Source: a virus
DNA length: 21,154 nt
Virus record (IMG/VR): IMGVR_UViG_3300044733_000950
Coordinates: 1 to 21,154 of that record
Reading direction: 5' to 3' (one strand)
The notes under the pieces were generated by a model, which had not been told where the DNA came from, made no database searches, and was given only the letters and a program-made list of their open reading frames with translations. Shown in pieces: positions 7,761 through 13,383 of the stretch. A program made the translations under genes and the position numbers. The stretch's first letter is position 1, and the number at the start of each line of letters is the position of its first letter.

Positions 7761-9292
7761 GGTCTACGTGAAGACACAGCAATGGCTGTAGCACCAGCGG
7801 CTACGGCAATTAGGGTGCGACGGGTATCTACTGGCACAGCAGAGCCAAGTGGAACGTAGTCGCCAAAGTCGTCAGAGAAAATGTCAATGGTGTCCTCAAA
7901 TGCCTGTCGCACCTCTACGGGTGCGGACTGAACAGCCTCTGTGACCGCAGTCTTTTCCTCTTCGCTTATCTCTGCCACATCCAAGGACTCAAAGATTTCA
8001 ACAGCCTGCTGTGGGGTCACAACTAACAACACCTCTGGGCTGGTCGCCAAAGCGACAGCCTGCTCAGGGGTAGGTGGTTCTTCCTGTGCCAGAATCTGCT
8101 CAACAACCTGCTCAACCTGCTCAGGGGTTAACTCTTCTAAGGCTGTCTGAAGTTCTTCCACGGTTGTGGCTTCAGCAATCAAAGCCTCTACTTCCTCGTC
8201 AGCCAATGGCTCTGAATCTGGCTCTAAATTTGGCTCTAAATCTAGTTCTACTTCCGGTTCTACCGTTGTGCTAGTCTCTTCAGGTGCTTCAGATGTTGTG
8301 GTCACTTCCTCAGTTGTTGTGGTCACTTCTTCAACTGTCGTGGTTGTTTCTTCTGGAAGCGTCTCCTCTGGAATGGTTTCCTCTACTGTCGTTGTTGTGG
8401 TGCCTGTCTCGGTTATCTCTGGCTCTTCAGGAACGGAAGGCTCAACAGGTTCTGGCTCAACTATTTGAGGCTGTGTAACTGGTGTCGGAACTTCTGGTGG
8501 TTCTGTTGTGGTCGTTGTTGATTCTGTTGTTGTTGTTTGGGGTACGGAAGTACTGGTAGTAGTTGAACTAGTTGTTGTCTGAGGAATACTTGTACTTGTT
8601 GTTGTAGTAGTCGTGGTTGACGACGTTGTAGTCGTCGTACTTGTCGTCGTTGTCGTATTTGGCACCGTCGTTGTGGTTGTCGTAGTTGAAGTAGACGTTG
8701 TGGTCGTCGTTGTACTCGTACTTGATGTTGAGGTTTCTGGAACTGTCGTAGAAGTAGTGCTGGTGACAGGGACAGTCGTTGACGGGACAGTAGTAGTAGT
8801 TGTCGTCGTTGTTGGGGTCGTGGATGTTGTTGTAAATTCCCATAGTGAAAGATTGCTTATCTGTAAGTGACCCGGCGCACAGCAGGTATCAGTTGAATAT
8901 TGTCTAAATGTGAATATATCATCAGCATCTACGGGCACAGTCAAAGACCCTGATGCATTGTTCTGTTGTGTAAGCAATGTGTATACACCGTTTATTCCGT
9001 ATTGCGGTGGGTCGTAGGACCAACCATCATTGGTCCAATACGACCAATCAAAAGAAACACTATTGACACCTTCTGGAATTGTGGTCTCAATCTTTGTCCA
9101 ATGAGGTTGACCAGCGCAACCACCTTGGTCTGGACCAGTAATAAGAATTGAGTCCTCTACAACCTCAACAGAACCTGAGGTAGCACATGACTGAGATGCT
9201 GTCCAATCTCCAAGTGCGTCTGCTTTTGCGACGGTAGACCATAATGCTAGTAATGCTACGGGTAGAAAAACTAGCCAGCGTGAGTGTGGCAC
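7757..9292 (-). CDS. Secreted Thr-rich surface protein with C-terminal membrane anchor
   Basis: A 511-residue protein from GTG 9292, which directly follows the upstream stop; a longer TTG frame from 9337 would spoil the signal peptide. Domains in order: signal peptide (SRWLVFLPVALLALWSTVAKADA); a Cys-containing beta domain of about 110 residues (WTKIETTIPEGVNSVSFDW, then WTNDGWSYDPPQ); a Thr/Ser/Val stalk of about 130 residues; an acidic Glu/Pro region; a helical domain with VEELQTALEELTPEQVEQV and TPEQAV repeats; and a C-terminal hydrophobic segment with a terminal SSRRP. This layout resembles cell-wall proteins of Acidimicrobiia-like hosts. It may be a captured host gene or a glycan-binding virion/surface protein. 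It lies downstream of the tail fibre. Confidence 0.65.
   Translation of the reverse strand: MPHSRWLVFLPVALLALWSTVAKADALGDWTASQSCATSGSVEVVEDSILITGPDQGGCAGQPHWTKIETTIPEGVNSVSFDWSYWTNDGWSYDPPQYGINGVYTLLTQQNNASGSLTVPVDADDIFTFRQYSTDTCCAPGHLQISNLSLWEFTTTSTTPTTTTTTTTVPSTTVPVTSTTSTTVPETSTSSTSTTTTTTSTSTTTTTTTVPNTTTTTSTTTTTSSTTTTTTTSTSIPQTTTSSTTTSTSVPQTTTTESTTTTTEPPEVPTPVTQPQIVEPEPVEPSVPEEPEITETGTTTTTVEETIPEETLPEETTTTVEEVTTTTEEVTTTSEAPEETSTTVEPEVELDLEPNLEPDSEPLADEEVEALIAEATTVEELQTALEELTPEQVEQVVEQILAQEEPPTPEQAVALATSPEVLLVVTPQQAVEIFESLDVAEISEEEKTAVTEAVQSAPVEVRQAFEDTIDIFSDDFGDYVPLGSAVPVDTRRTLIAVAAGATAIAVSSRRP
8485..8845 (-). repeat. Low-complexity Thr/Ser/Val-codon tract
   Basis: On the plus strand this reads as irregular repeats of GTTGTNGTN-type triplets. 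On the coding strand they are ACN/AGT/GTN codons for Thr, Ser and Val with interspersed VPxTT units. It forms the stalk of the secreted surface protein. Apparent plus-strand frames through it are poly-Val/Leu shadows. Confidence 0.85.
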
Positions 9293-9293
9293 A

Positions 9294-9473
9294 TCAGGCT
9301 TCAGGCGACCATTCGGTAGCCGTGTTACCTTCAGCAACCCACGCTAGGTACTCTGCATAATCAGAGTTGGCAGGGTCAATCGGAATAGATGAACGAGAAC
9401 CATCTGGGTTGGTTCTAAAAATACCAACCAACTTTTCATCAGTAGTTCTTGTAAAATATATATATTCAATCAT
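9294..9473 (-). CDS. Tail-fibre assembly chaperone-like protein (59 aa)
   Basis: A 59-residue protein from ATG 9473 (overlapping the tail-fibre stop as TAATG) to TGA 9294: MIEYIYFTRTTDEKLVGIFR, then TNPDGSRSSIPIDPANSDYA and a segment EYLAWVAEGNTATEW. The IPxDxANxDYxEYLAWxxEGN pattern is frequent in short proteins encoded just after phage tail fibres, where related proteins act as fibre chaperones or small structural parts. The tight coupling to the fibre gene supports an assembly role. The next gene starts one base after its stop. Confidence 0.6.
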   Translation of the reverse strand: MIEYIYFTRTTDEKLVGIFRTNPDGSRSSIPIDPANSDYAEYLAWVAEGNTATEWSPEA

Positions 9474-10753
9474 TACAACTCCGAACTAAAATCAAGACCA
9501 GATGCAGAGTCCTGTGCCTCACACCATAAAAACTCACCATTAGTAGAGTTATTTACAGACACAGTATTGAATCCGATTGCACCTGCTCGCTGATTTTGAT
9601 TGTCAAAACCAGAAACACCACGGTCAGTCAAACTACTATTCAGCAAGGCTACAGCAGCCCCTTTTATTGTGATAGTAGGTAATGTTCGCATTGTCGTTGG
9701 TATGGAAACAATTCCGCCTCTACAGTTTGTGTTACCGCTTCCAACAGCATGATAGAGAAGTGAATAACCTTGAAGCCTAATAAAGTAACGTTGACATTTG
9801 AGAAGCGTTGTGGCGTAATTCTCAAACTCAAATGGTGTAGCAACAGAACCAGCCTCTAACTGGATGCCAGTCACCTGCCAGTAGTTGTTGATAGCGGAAG
9901 CAAGGTTGGTTTGACCGACAACACGATTAGCGTTCGTATTCGCTGCCCAAGTTGTGTTGAGTGTCCCTGATGTGTAAGTTGTTCCAGCACCAAGCCAAAA
10001 GTTGCATCCAAGAGCCGCAGCGTTGCTGTTAGTGAAAGCACCAGTTGTATCTGCAGGGAAAGTGATGGTTTTCTTTTCCCATGTTGCTGAAGCAGAAACA
10101 GTGTATGAAGCAGATACCTGACGAGTGTTATTGTAATCAAACAATTCAAGAATGTAAGTTCCTGTTACATTTGATTTGACCCAAAACGAAACACTGAATT
10201 GTTTTGCTGAGGATGTTCCTTTTAAGAACTGTTGAACATTTTGACCTTCAAGGTATTGATGTACTGAAACAATGTCGCCAGCAGCAGGTGACGCATCAGC
10301 AGTAGTGCAAAGCATCTTTACCGAATTACGCAAACCTGAACCTGTAGGCGCATCTGTTTCCAAACTTTGAGTCCATGTTCCCATTGATGAAACGGTTGTG
10401 CTGATTCTGTCAGCCGTGTAATAACCAGTAGTAGTGATGCTTGCTGTTGATGTTCCTCGTTGTGCAACCTGCATAGCACCATTGATAACCACGTTACGGT
10501 TCGTTTGCGGGTCAACCCACGCAACACCATTCGTGACACCACTATCAGCAACCAACACCTGACCATTCGACCCAACAGCCTGACGAGCAACAGTATCTGC
10601 CGCCGTAGCAACAATCAAATCACCCTTAGCATCAACAATAGTTGAATTTATCTTTAGGTCAACTTCTGTTTTTACAGCAGTGAAGTTTGCGTTAACTTCC
10701 GTAGCAACAGCAGGAGTGCCGTTAACGAAAGTGTTTGGAATAGTTAAAGCCAT
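9473..10753 (-). CDS. Tail fibre / receptor-binding protein
   Basis: A 426-residue protein. The N-terminal anchor-like segment (IPNTFVNGTPAVATEVNANF, then TAVKTEVDLKI) is followed by a stem with IVDAKGDLIVATAADTVARQ. A carbohydrate-binding-like beta domain comes next, with RNVVINGAMQVAQRGT, FSVSFWVKSNVTGTYILEL and YWQVTGIQLEAGSVATPFEF, then NYATTLLKCQRYF. These NGAMQVAQRG and QLEAGSVATPFE landmarks are typical of phage fibre and tip proteins that recognise host glycans. The last 90 residues probably form the variable receptor tip. The ATG at 10753 has a GTAACGAA box 14 nt upstream and a GAGGG that can act as ribosome site. Confidence 0.8.
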   Translation of the reverse strand: MALTIPNTFVNGTPAVATEVNANFTAVKTEVDLKINSTIVDAKGDLIVATAADTVARQAVGSNGQVLVADSGVTNGVAWVDPQTNRNVVINGAMQVAQRGTSTASITTTGYYTADRISTTVSSMGTWTQSLETDAPTGSGLRNSVKMLCTTADASPAAGDIVSVHQYLEGQNVQQFLKGTSSAKQFSVSFWVKSNVTGTYILELFDYNNTRQVSASYTVSASATWEKKTITFPADTTGAFTNSNAAALGCNFWLGAGTTYTSGTLNTTWAANTNANRVVGQTNLASAINNYWQVTGIQLEAGSVATPFEFENYATTLLKCQRYFIRLQGYSLLYHAVGSGNTNCRGGIVSIPTTMRTLPTITIKGAAVALLNSSLTDRGVSGFDNQNQRAGAIGFNTVSVNNSTNGEFLWCEAQDSASGLDFSSEL

Positions 10754-10767
10754 ATTAATACCCTCAG

Positions 10768-10775
10768 TTCGTTAC
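10768..10775 (-). promoter_or_regulatory. GTAACGAA box before tail fibre gene
   Basis: GTAACGAA directly follows the TAG stop of the upstream gene and ends 14 nt before ATG 10753. It is followed by CTGAGGGTATTAAT. Confidence 0.5.
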
Positions 10776-11123
10776 CTAGCCCCAATAAGCCTGTTGACCG
10801 ACAAGGGCAACAGTTCCTGTTGAGTCTGGGAAAGTAATAGTTCGGTCAGCAGTAGGGTCTGTAACTGTCAGAAATGTTTCAAAAGCGTTATCTGTTGAAC
10901 CTTCAAAACGAATTTGATGACCAACAGGCAATTCAATACCATGAATCAAAACAGGGTTAGAACCACCAGCATTCAAACCAATAACAGCAATGCTTGCAGC
11001 AAGATTGCTTGCAGTTACTTTCTTTGATGTTGGCGTACCCGCTGGGTCGTCAACAATCAAAAACAGGTCATCTGAAGTTACTGATGTTACAGCATCCAGT
11101 TGTGTGATTTTCTTATCAGCCAT
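10776..11123 (-). CDS. Tail-associated virion protein (115 aa)
   Basis: I start this at ATG 11123 (GGAGAT upstream), two codons inside a TTG frame. The 115 residues start MADKKITQLDAVTSVTSDDL and contain FLIVDDPAGTPTSKKVTASN near the N-terminus. Near the C-terminus they contain ETFLTVTDPTADRTITFPDS followed by TGTVALVGQQ. Both blocks are common in fibre-adjacent proteins of environmental phages, where the first part is a trimerising or attachment domain and the second a beta-repeat stem. It overlaps the preceding gene by 8 nt and directly precedes the tail fibre gene. It is probably a short fibre or baseplate/tip component. Confidence 0.6.
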   Translation of the reverse strand: MADKKITQLDAVTSVTSDDLFLIVDDPAGTPTSKKVTASNLAASIAVIGLNAGGSNPVLIHGIELPVGHQIRFEGSTDNAFETFLTVTDPTADRTITFPDSTGTVALVGQQAYWG

Positions 11124-11415
11124 TACCAATCTCCATCAACGCAAACGACGTTCCATCTTCTAAGAGCAAATCGTTACCATCTTCAAGTTCTAGGTTGCTA
11201 AAAAAAAAATCTGGGTCAGACCAAAAAGCATTGGCTAAGTCGCCAAGTGTAGTTCCCGGTGCTCCAGAATCAACATAATATTGATATTCCAATGTTCCAC
11301 GGTAAGCCAATCCAGTTGCAGACCAATGGGCGTACAGCAAGTCGCCAAGCGTCTTACCTGCATCCGGATACAAATCAACCAATGCTGTGTACATTGCGTC
11401 GTTAGTTGTCGCCAT
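11116..11415 (-). CDS. Probable virion protein with two internal repeats (99 aa)
   Basis: A 99-residue protein of unrecognised family. Two related blocks are visible: KTLGDLLYAHWSATGLAYRG at about residues 21-40 and TTLGDLANAFWSDPDFFFSN at about 55-74. They share TLGDL-x-x-AxWS and are probably a short helical repeat. The C-terminus (LELEDGNDLLLEDGTSFALM) is a short beta-type tail seen at the ends of many phage fibre-region proteins. The FFF is encoded by a run of ten T on the coding strand. It overlaps its neighbours on both sides and sits upstream of the tail proteins, so a tail or head-completion role is inferred. Confidence 0.55.
   Translation of the reverse strand: MATTNDAMYTALVDLYPDAGKTLGDLLYAHWSATGLAYRGTLEYQYYVDSGAPGTTLGDLANAFWSDPDFFFSNLELEDGNDLLLEDGTSFALMEIGNG
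11200..11209 (-). repeat. Ten-T homopolymer inside a coding region
   Basis: Plus strand has ten consecutive A, giving GAT then ten T on the coding strand (DFFF). Loss or gain of one T would lead to a stop within a few codons, so slippage would truncate the 99-residue protein at its repeat boundary. Confidence 0.9.
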
Positions 11416-11542
11416 AATCCCTCACCTCAAACACAGCCATCTTCGGCTGTGCCTTATCATCAATCCCGCACGCTGGACAAATCCAATGTGTTGCCACAGG
11501 TGGATACTCTTCGCCACACTCAGGACATTCGACCAAGGTCAC
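11402..11542 (-). CDS. Tiny zinc-ribbon protein (46 aa)
   Basis: A GTG-started frame, 11542 to TAA 11402, coupled to the small terminase stop as GTGA and overlapping the next gene start by 14 nt. The protein starts MTLVECPECGEEYPPVATHW and carries C6-x2-C9-x12-C22-x2-C25, a textbook zinc ribbon, followed by DDKAQPKMAVFEVRDYGDN. AAGG lies six bases before the GTG. Function is unknown. Its place between the DNA-recognition subunit of the terminase and virion genes suggests a nucleic-acid-binding helper. Confidence 0.65.
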   Translation of the reverse strand: MTLVECPECGEEYPPVATHWICPACGIDDKAQPKMAVFEVRDYGDN

Positions 11543-11973
11543 AATGCCTTCAAGTGTGTACGTTGAGCCTTCTCTCGTTCCGCTACCGCAACGATTAAAG
11601 AATCCAACTCAGCATCAGAAAGTTCTGCTGCTTTCTTATTAGACTGAACCGTTACCGTAGGCGGAGCCATACGGTTCGTAGCCTGCAAATACAACTGTGC
11701 AGACTTGGTATCACCATCAAGAGCCTTGGCATACAAAGTGTCTAGGAGTCTCTGAGTGCGCTCAGGAGACCCCTGAACTTCGTCCACCGCCGTTTTCCAC
11801 TGGCTGACGAAGACTTCCTTTTTTTCCCAACGGCGAAGCGTTGTGACATTGACACCGAGATGGGCGGACATTTTTTCCTTTGATGGTGGTACACGTTCCG
11901 ATGGTGCGGTGCACAACCAATCTAGGTACTCCTGTTGCTGTGATGTTAGCGTGAGTTCTTCGTTCTGTTTCAT
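11539..11973 (-). CDS. terS: Terminase small subunit-like HTH protein
   Basis: A 144-residue protein. An N-terminal helical segment (LTSQQQEYLDWLCTAPSERV) leads into a helix-turn-helix at about 30-57 (SKEKMSAHLGVNVTTLRRWE). A second helical domain follows (FVSQWKTAVDEVQGSPERTQ, LLDTLYAKALDGDTKSAQLY), then an acidic C-terminus. This is the architecture of phBC6A51-type small terminases, which recognise the packaging site and load the large subunit. It is the first leftward gene. Its start has no Shine-Dalgarno but has a GTAACGAA box 14 nt upstream. It is not adjacent to terL. A transcription regulator is the alternative. Confidence 0.65.
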   Translation of the reverse strand: MKQNEELTLTSQQQEYLDWLCTAPSERVPPSKEKMSAHLGVNVTTLRRWEKKEVFVSQWKTAVDEVQGSPERTQRLLDTLYAKALDGDTKSAQLYLQATNRMAPPTVTVQSNKKAAELSDAELDSLIVAVAEREKAQRTHLKAL

Positions 11974-11987
11974 TGGTAATAAGCCGT

Positions 11988-11995
11988 TTCGTTAC
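11988..11995 (-). promoter_or_regulatory. GTAACGAA box before small terminase gene
   Basis: GTAACGAA ends 14 nt before ATG 11973 and is followed by ACGGCTTATTACCA. It is the leftward member of the inverted pair in the divergent region. Confidence 0.5.
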
Positions 11996-12040
11996 AACCA
12001 CTGTGAGTGGTTCCATACCCACTAAGAGTTATGTAACGAA
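11988..12040. promoter_or_regulatory. Divergent control region with nested inverted repeats
   Basis: Between the two arms, TTCGTTACA (11988-11996) and TGTAACGAA (12032-12040) form a perfect 9-bp inverted pair, so one GTAACGAA box faces each arm. Inside them AACCACT (11996-12002) and AGTGGTT (12006-12012) form a 7-bp inverted repeat with a GTG spacer. This is where divergent promoters and a shared operator are expected. No canonical -35/-10 pair was convincing. Confidence 0.55.
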
Positions 12041-12041
12041 T

Positions 12042-12065
12042 GGGGGGAAGGGTAGGGATGGGGGG
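12042..12065 (+). promoter_or_regulatory. G-quadruplex motif in divergent region
   Basis: Four G-runs (12042-12047, 12050-12052, 12055-12057, 12060-12065) are separated by two-base loops AA, TA and AT. This meets the usual intramolecular G4 pattern with very short loops. It immediately follows the rightward GTAACGAA box. The block ATGGGGGGAAGG occurs twice (12040-12051, 12058-12069). Confidence 0.6.
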
Positions 12066-12080
12066 AAGGACAGAACTGTT

Positions 12081-12107
12081 CAACCTCGCTCCTGAGAGCG
12101 AAGGTTG
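12081..12107 (+). promoter_or_regulatory. Bulged-A hairpin before the first rightward gene
   Basis: Outer 5-bp stem 12081-12085/12103-12107, single unpaired A at 12102, inner 6-bp stem 12086-12091/12096-12101, loop CTGA. There is no T-run, so it is not a standard terminator. Its topology is identical to the hairpin at 19815-19841. It ends 35 nt before the ATG at 12143. Confidence 0.6.
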
Positions 12108-12142
12108 CCTAATAGGCTGAAGACACAGGTTAAGGAACACAC

Positions 12143-12406
12143 ATGGCAAAGACAGCAGCATGGCAACGTAAAGAAGGCAAGAACCCCGCAGGCGGTCTCA
12201 ACGCCAAGGGGCGTGCATCTTACAAAGCACAGACGGGTGGAACCCTAAAACCACCTGTGTCAGCCAAGCAAGCAAAGAAGTCACCCAAGTCTGCTGCACG
12301 TCGCAAGTCGTTCTGTGCACGAATGGGTGGCATGCCCGGACCAATGAAAGACTCCAAAGGTCGACCAACCCGCAAAGCACTAGCGTTAAAGAAATGGGAC
12401 TGCTAA
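12143..12406 (+). CDS. Small basic protein, DUF6321-like
   Basis: An 87-residue, Lys/Arg-rich protein with KTAAWQRKEGKNPAGGLNAK, GRASYKAQTGGTLKPPVSAK and RRKSFCARMGGMPGPMKDSK blocks and a C-terminal LALKKWDC. This set of blocks matches a family found in many marine and freshwater phages that I recall as DUF6321. The function is unknown; a nucleic-acid-binding or virion-associated role fits the charge. It is the first rightward gene, has AAGGA ten bases before the ATG, and its stop overlaps the next start (TAATG), forming a three-gene operon of basic proteins. Confidence 0.75.
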   Translation: MAKTAAWQRKEGKNPAGGLNAKGRASYKAQTGGTLKPPVSAKQAKKSPKSAARRKSFCARMGGMPGPMKDSKGRPTRKALALKKWDC

Positions 12407-12585
12407 TGGCAACCAAGAAGTCAGGTGTAAACGCCGCAGGCAACTACACCAAACCAGAAATGCGCAAACGTCTGTTCAATAAAATTAAAGCAGGCTCAAA
12501 AGGTGGAGACCCCGGTGAGTGGTCAGCCCGCAAAGCACAACTATTAGCAACCCAATACAAAAAGGCTGGCGGGGGATACAAGTAA
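12406..12585 (+). CDS. Small basic protein with SARKAQLLA motif (59 aa)
   Basis: I start this at ATG 12406, which overlaps the upstream stop as TAATG, rather than at the frame opening at 12394. The 59 residues contain KPEMRKRLFNKIKAGSKGGD, PGEWSARKAQLLATQYKKAG and a final GGYK. The (K/R)IKAG-x-KGG-x-x-G-x-WSARKAQLLA-x-x-Y pattern is a widespread family of tiny basic proteins in phages and large DNA viruses, possibly DUF5872, but I am unsure of the number. The helical, basic character suggests DNA or RNA binding. It overlaps the next gene in the same way. Confidence 0.7.
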   Translation: MATKKSGVNAAGNYTKPEMRKRLFNKIKAGSKGGDPGEWSARKAQLLATQYKKAGGGYK

Positions 12586-12839
12586 TGGCACTTGCGAAGT
12601 CACAGCAGTCACTCAAAAACTGGGGTGCAGAGAAATGGCGTACCTCAGACGGTAAACCAGCCAAACGAAAAGGTGGCACAACACGCTACCTGCCAGACGC
12701 TGCATGGGACAAACTAACACCAGCCCAAAAGGCTGCAACCAACCGCAAAAAGATAGGCGCATCCAAGCGGGGTAAGCAATTCGTAGCCAACACACTTGCC
12801 GCAAAAGCAGCAGGTAAAGCAGCACGTAGCAAAAAATAA
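12585..12839 (+). CDS. Small basic protein (84 aa), phage family of unknown function
   Basis: Start at ATG 12585 (TAATG overlap with the previous stop). The upstream extension in the same frame has no ribosome site. The 84 residues contain SQQSLKNWGAEKWRTSDGKP, GTTRYLPDAAWDKLTPAQKA and ATNRKKIGASKRGKQFVANT and end in a Lys/Ala-rich tail. The WGxxKWRTSDGKP...RYLPxxAWxxLTPxxKAATNRKK pattern recurs in marine virus proteins of unknown role. Together with the two preceding genes it forms a cassette of small basic proteins closed by an intrinsic terminator, so the trio is probably co-expressed. Confidence 0.7.
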   Translation: MALAKSQQSLKNWGAEKWRTSDGKPAKRKGGTTRYLPDAAWDKLTPAQKAATNRKKIGASKRGKQFVANTLAAKAAGKAARSKK

Positions 12840-12866
12840 GATAAAACCTATATTATATAAGGAAAA

Positions 12867-12899
12867 GGTACCCTATTTGTCTATGGGTGCCCCCTTTTT
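12867..12899 (+). terminator. Intrinsic terminator after the basic-protein operon
   Basis: GGTACCC (12867-12873) pairs with GGGTGCC (12885-12891; one G-U), with an 11-nt loop, followed by CCC and a five-T run at 12895-12899. It lies 27 nt after the stop at 12839. Confidence 0.7.
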
Positions 12900-13112
12900 G
12901 GAAAATGAGTTCTACGGCTCTGACTAGAATCCATCCATCGAAGTGACGGGTGCACGGGCCACCTACCTCCCTACCCTCTTGTGACTTCAGAACTGCACGA
13001 ATACAGGGCAATAATGCGCCCAATGCGTAGAACCAATAATGCGCCCATGCCATTAGTGAAACAATGGTGCGCCGATAAGAACGGTGCTTGACTAACAAAG
13101 GTAGGTAAGCCT
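12900..13112 (+). other. Non-coding stretch with a 13-bp direct repeat
   Basis: No convincing gene is present here. AATAATGCGCCCA occurs at 13010-13022 and 13035-13047, a 25-bp period. Short frames on both strands lack ribosome sites. A promoter for the following module is expected here, because a terminator lies upstream, but no clear -35/-10 pair was identified. The second repeat copy could be a regulator site. Confidence 0.5.
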
Positions 13113-13268
13113 ATGAGTGATGCAATGCGTGAATACATTGAGCGTTGTAATCGTATTGGTAGCCGTGTGAATGGTGCAGTGGTTCGCATTATCGCACGCC
13201 GTACTGGTGAAGACACAAGTTGGTATGACGCAAGCGTTTGCACCAATGAGTGTTGCGATAAGCATTAG
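13113..13268 (+). CDS. Small hypothetical Cys-containing protein (51 aa)
   Basis: The frame from ATG 13113 to TAG 13266-13268 gives 51 residues starting MSDAMREYIERCNRIGSRVN and ending with a Cys cluster (C43, C47, C48 plus C12). AAGGTAGG lies about 9 nt before the start. A basic helix (VVRIIARRTG) precedes a loop with W37 and the Cys cluster, so metal binding is possible but not a known pattern. It stands alone: a terminator is upstream and the first palindrome downstream. No family is recognised. Confidence 0.5.
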   Translation: MSDAMREYIERCNRIGSRVNGAVVRIIARRTGEDTSWYDASVCTNECCDKH

Positions 13269-13290
13269 TTGTTACTTAGTACCAACGCAT

Positions 13291-13312
13291 AACTGAGACA
13301 GTTATCTCAGTT
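13291..13312 (+). promoter_or_regulatory. Palindromic element copy 1
   Basis: AACTGAGA (13291-13298), spacer CAGTTA, TCTCAGTT (13305-13312). It is 22 nt after the 51-residue gene. A short hairpin AGTGA-GTAA-TCACT follows at 13324-13337. It is part of a six-copy set. Confidence 0.75.
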
Positions 13313-13383
13313 GTGCTTTGGCTAGTGAGTAATCACTCGGCGTGTTACCGACTAACACAAATACAAACACAAGGAGAGCCATC

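Noticed and set aside
8166-8870. Plus-strand frames rich in Val, Ser and Leu
   Set aside because: They are antisense readings of the Thr/Ser/Val stalk codons of the leftward surface-protein gene, and have no ribosome sites.
11432-11451. 7-bp hairpin CACAGCC/GGCTGTG as a terminator
   Set aside because: It lies inside the 46-residue zinc-ribbon coding sequence and is followed by only three T before the next gene's ribosome site. It could affect that site, but support is too thin.
12981-13091. 36-codon plus-strand frame starting GTG at 12981
   Set aside because: No Shine-Dalgarno; it covers the 13-bp direct repeats, which explains its composition better than coding does.
13088-13117. TTGACT...TATGAG as promoter for the 51-residue gene
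   Set aside because: The -10 candidate would overlap the ATG, which leaves no room for the visible ribosome site to be transcribed.
12853-13246. Minus-strand frames of 81 and 91 residues in the intergenic stretch before 13113
   Set aside because: No ribosome sites and no recognisable domain; one overlaps the 51-residue gene and the other the terminator.
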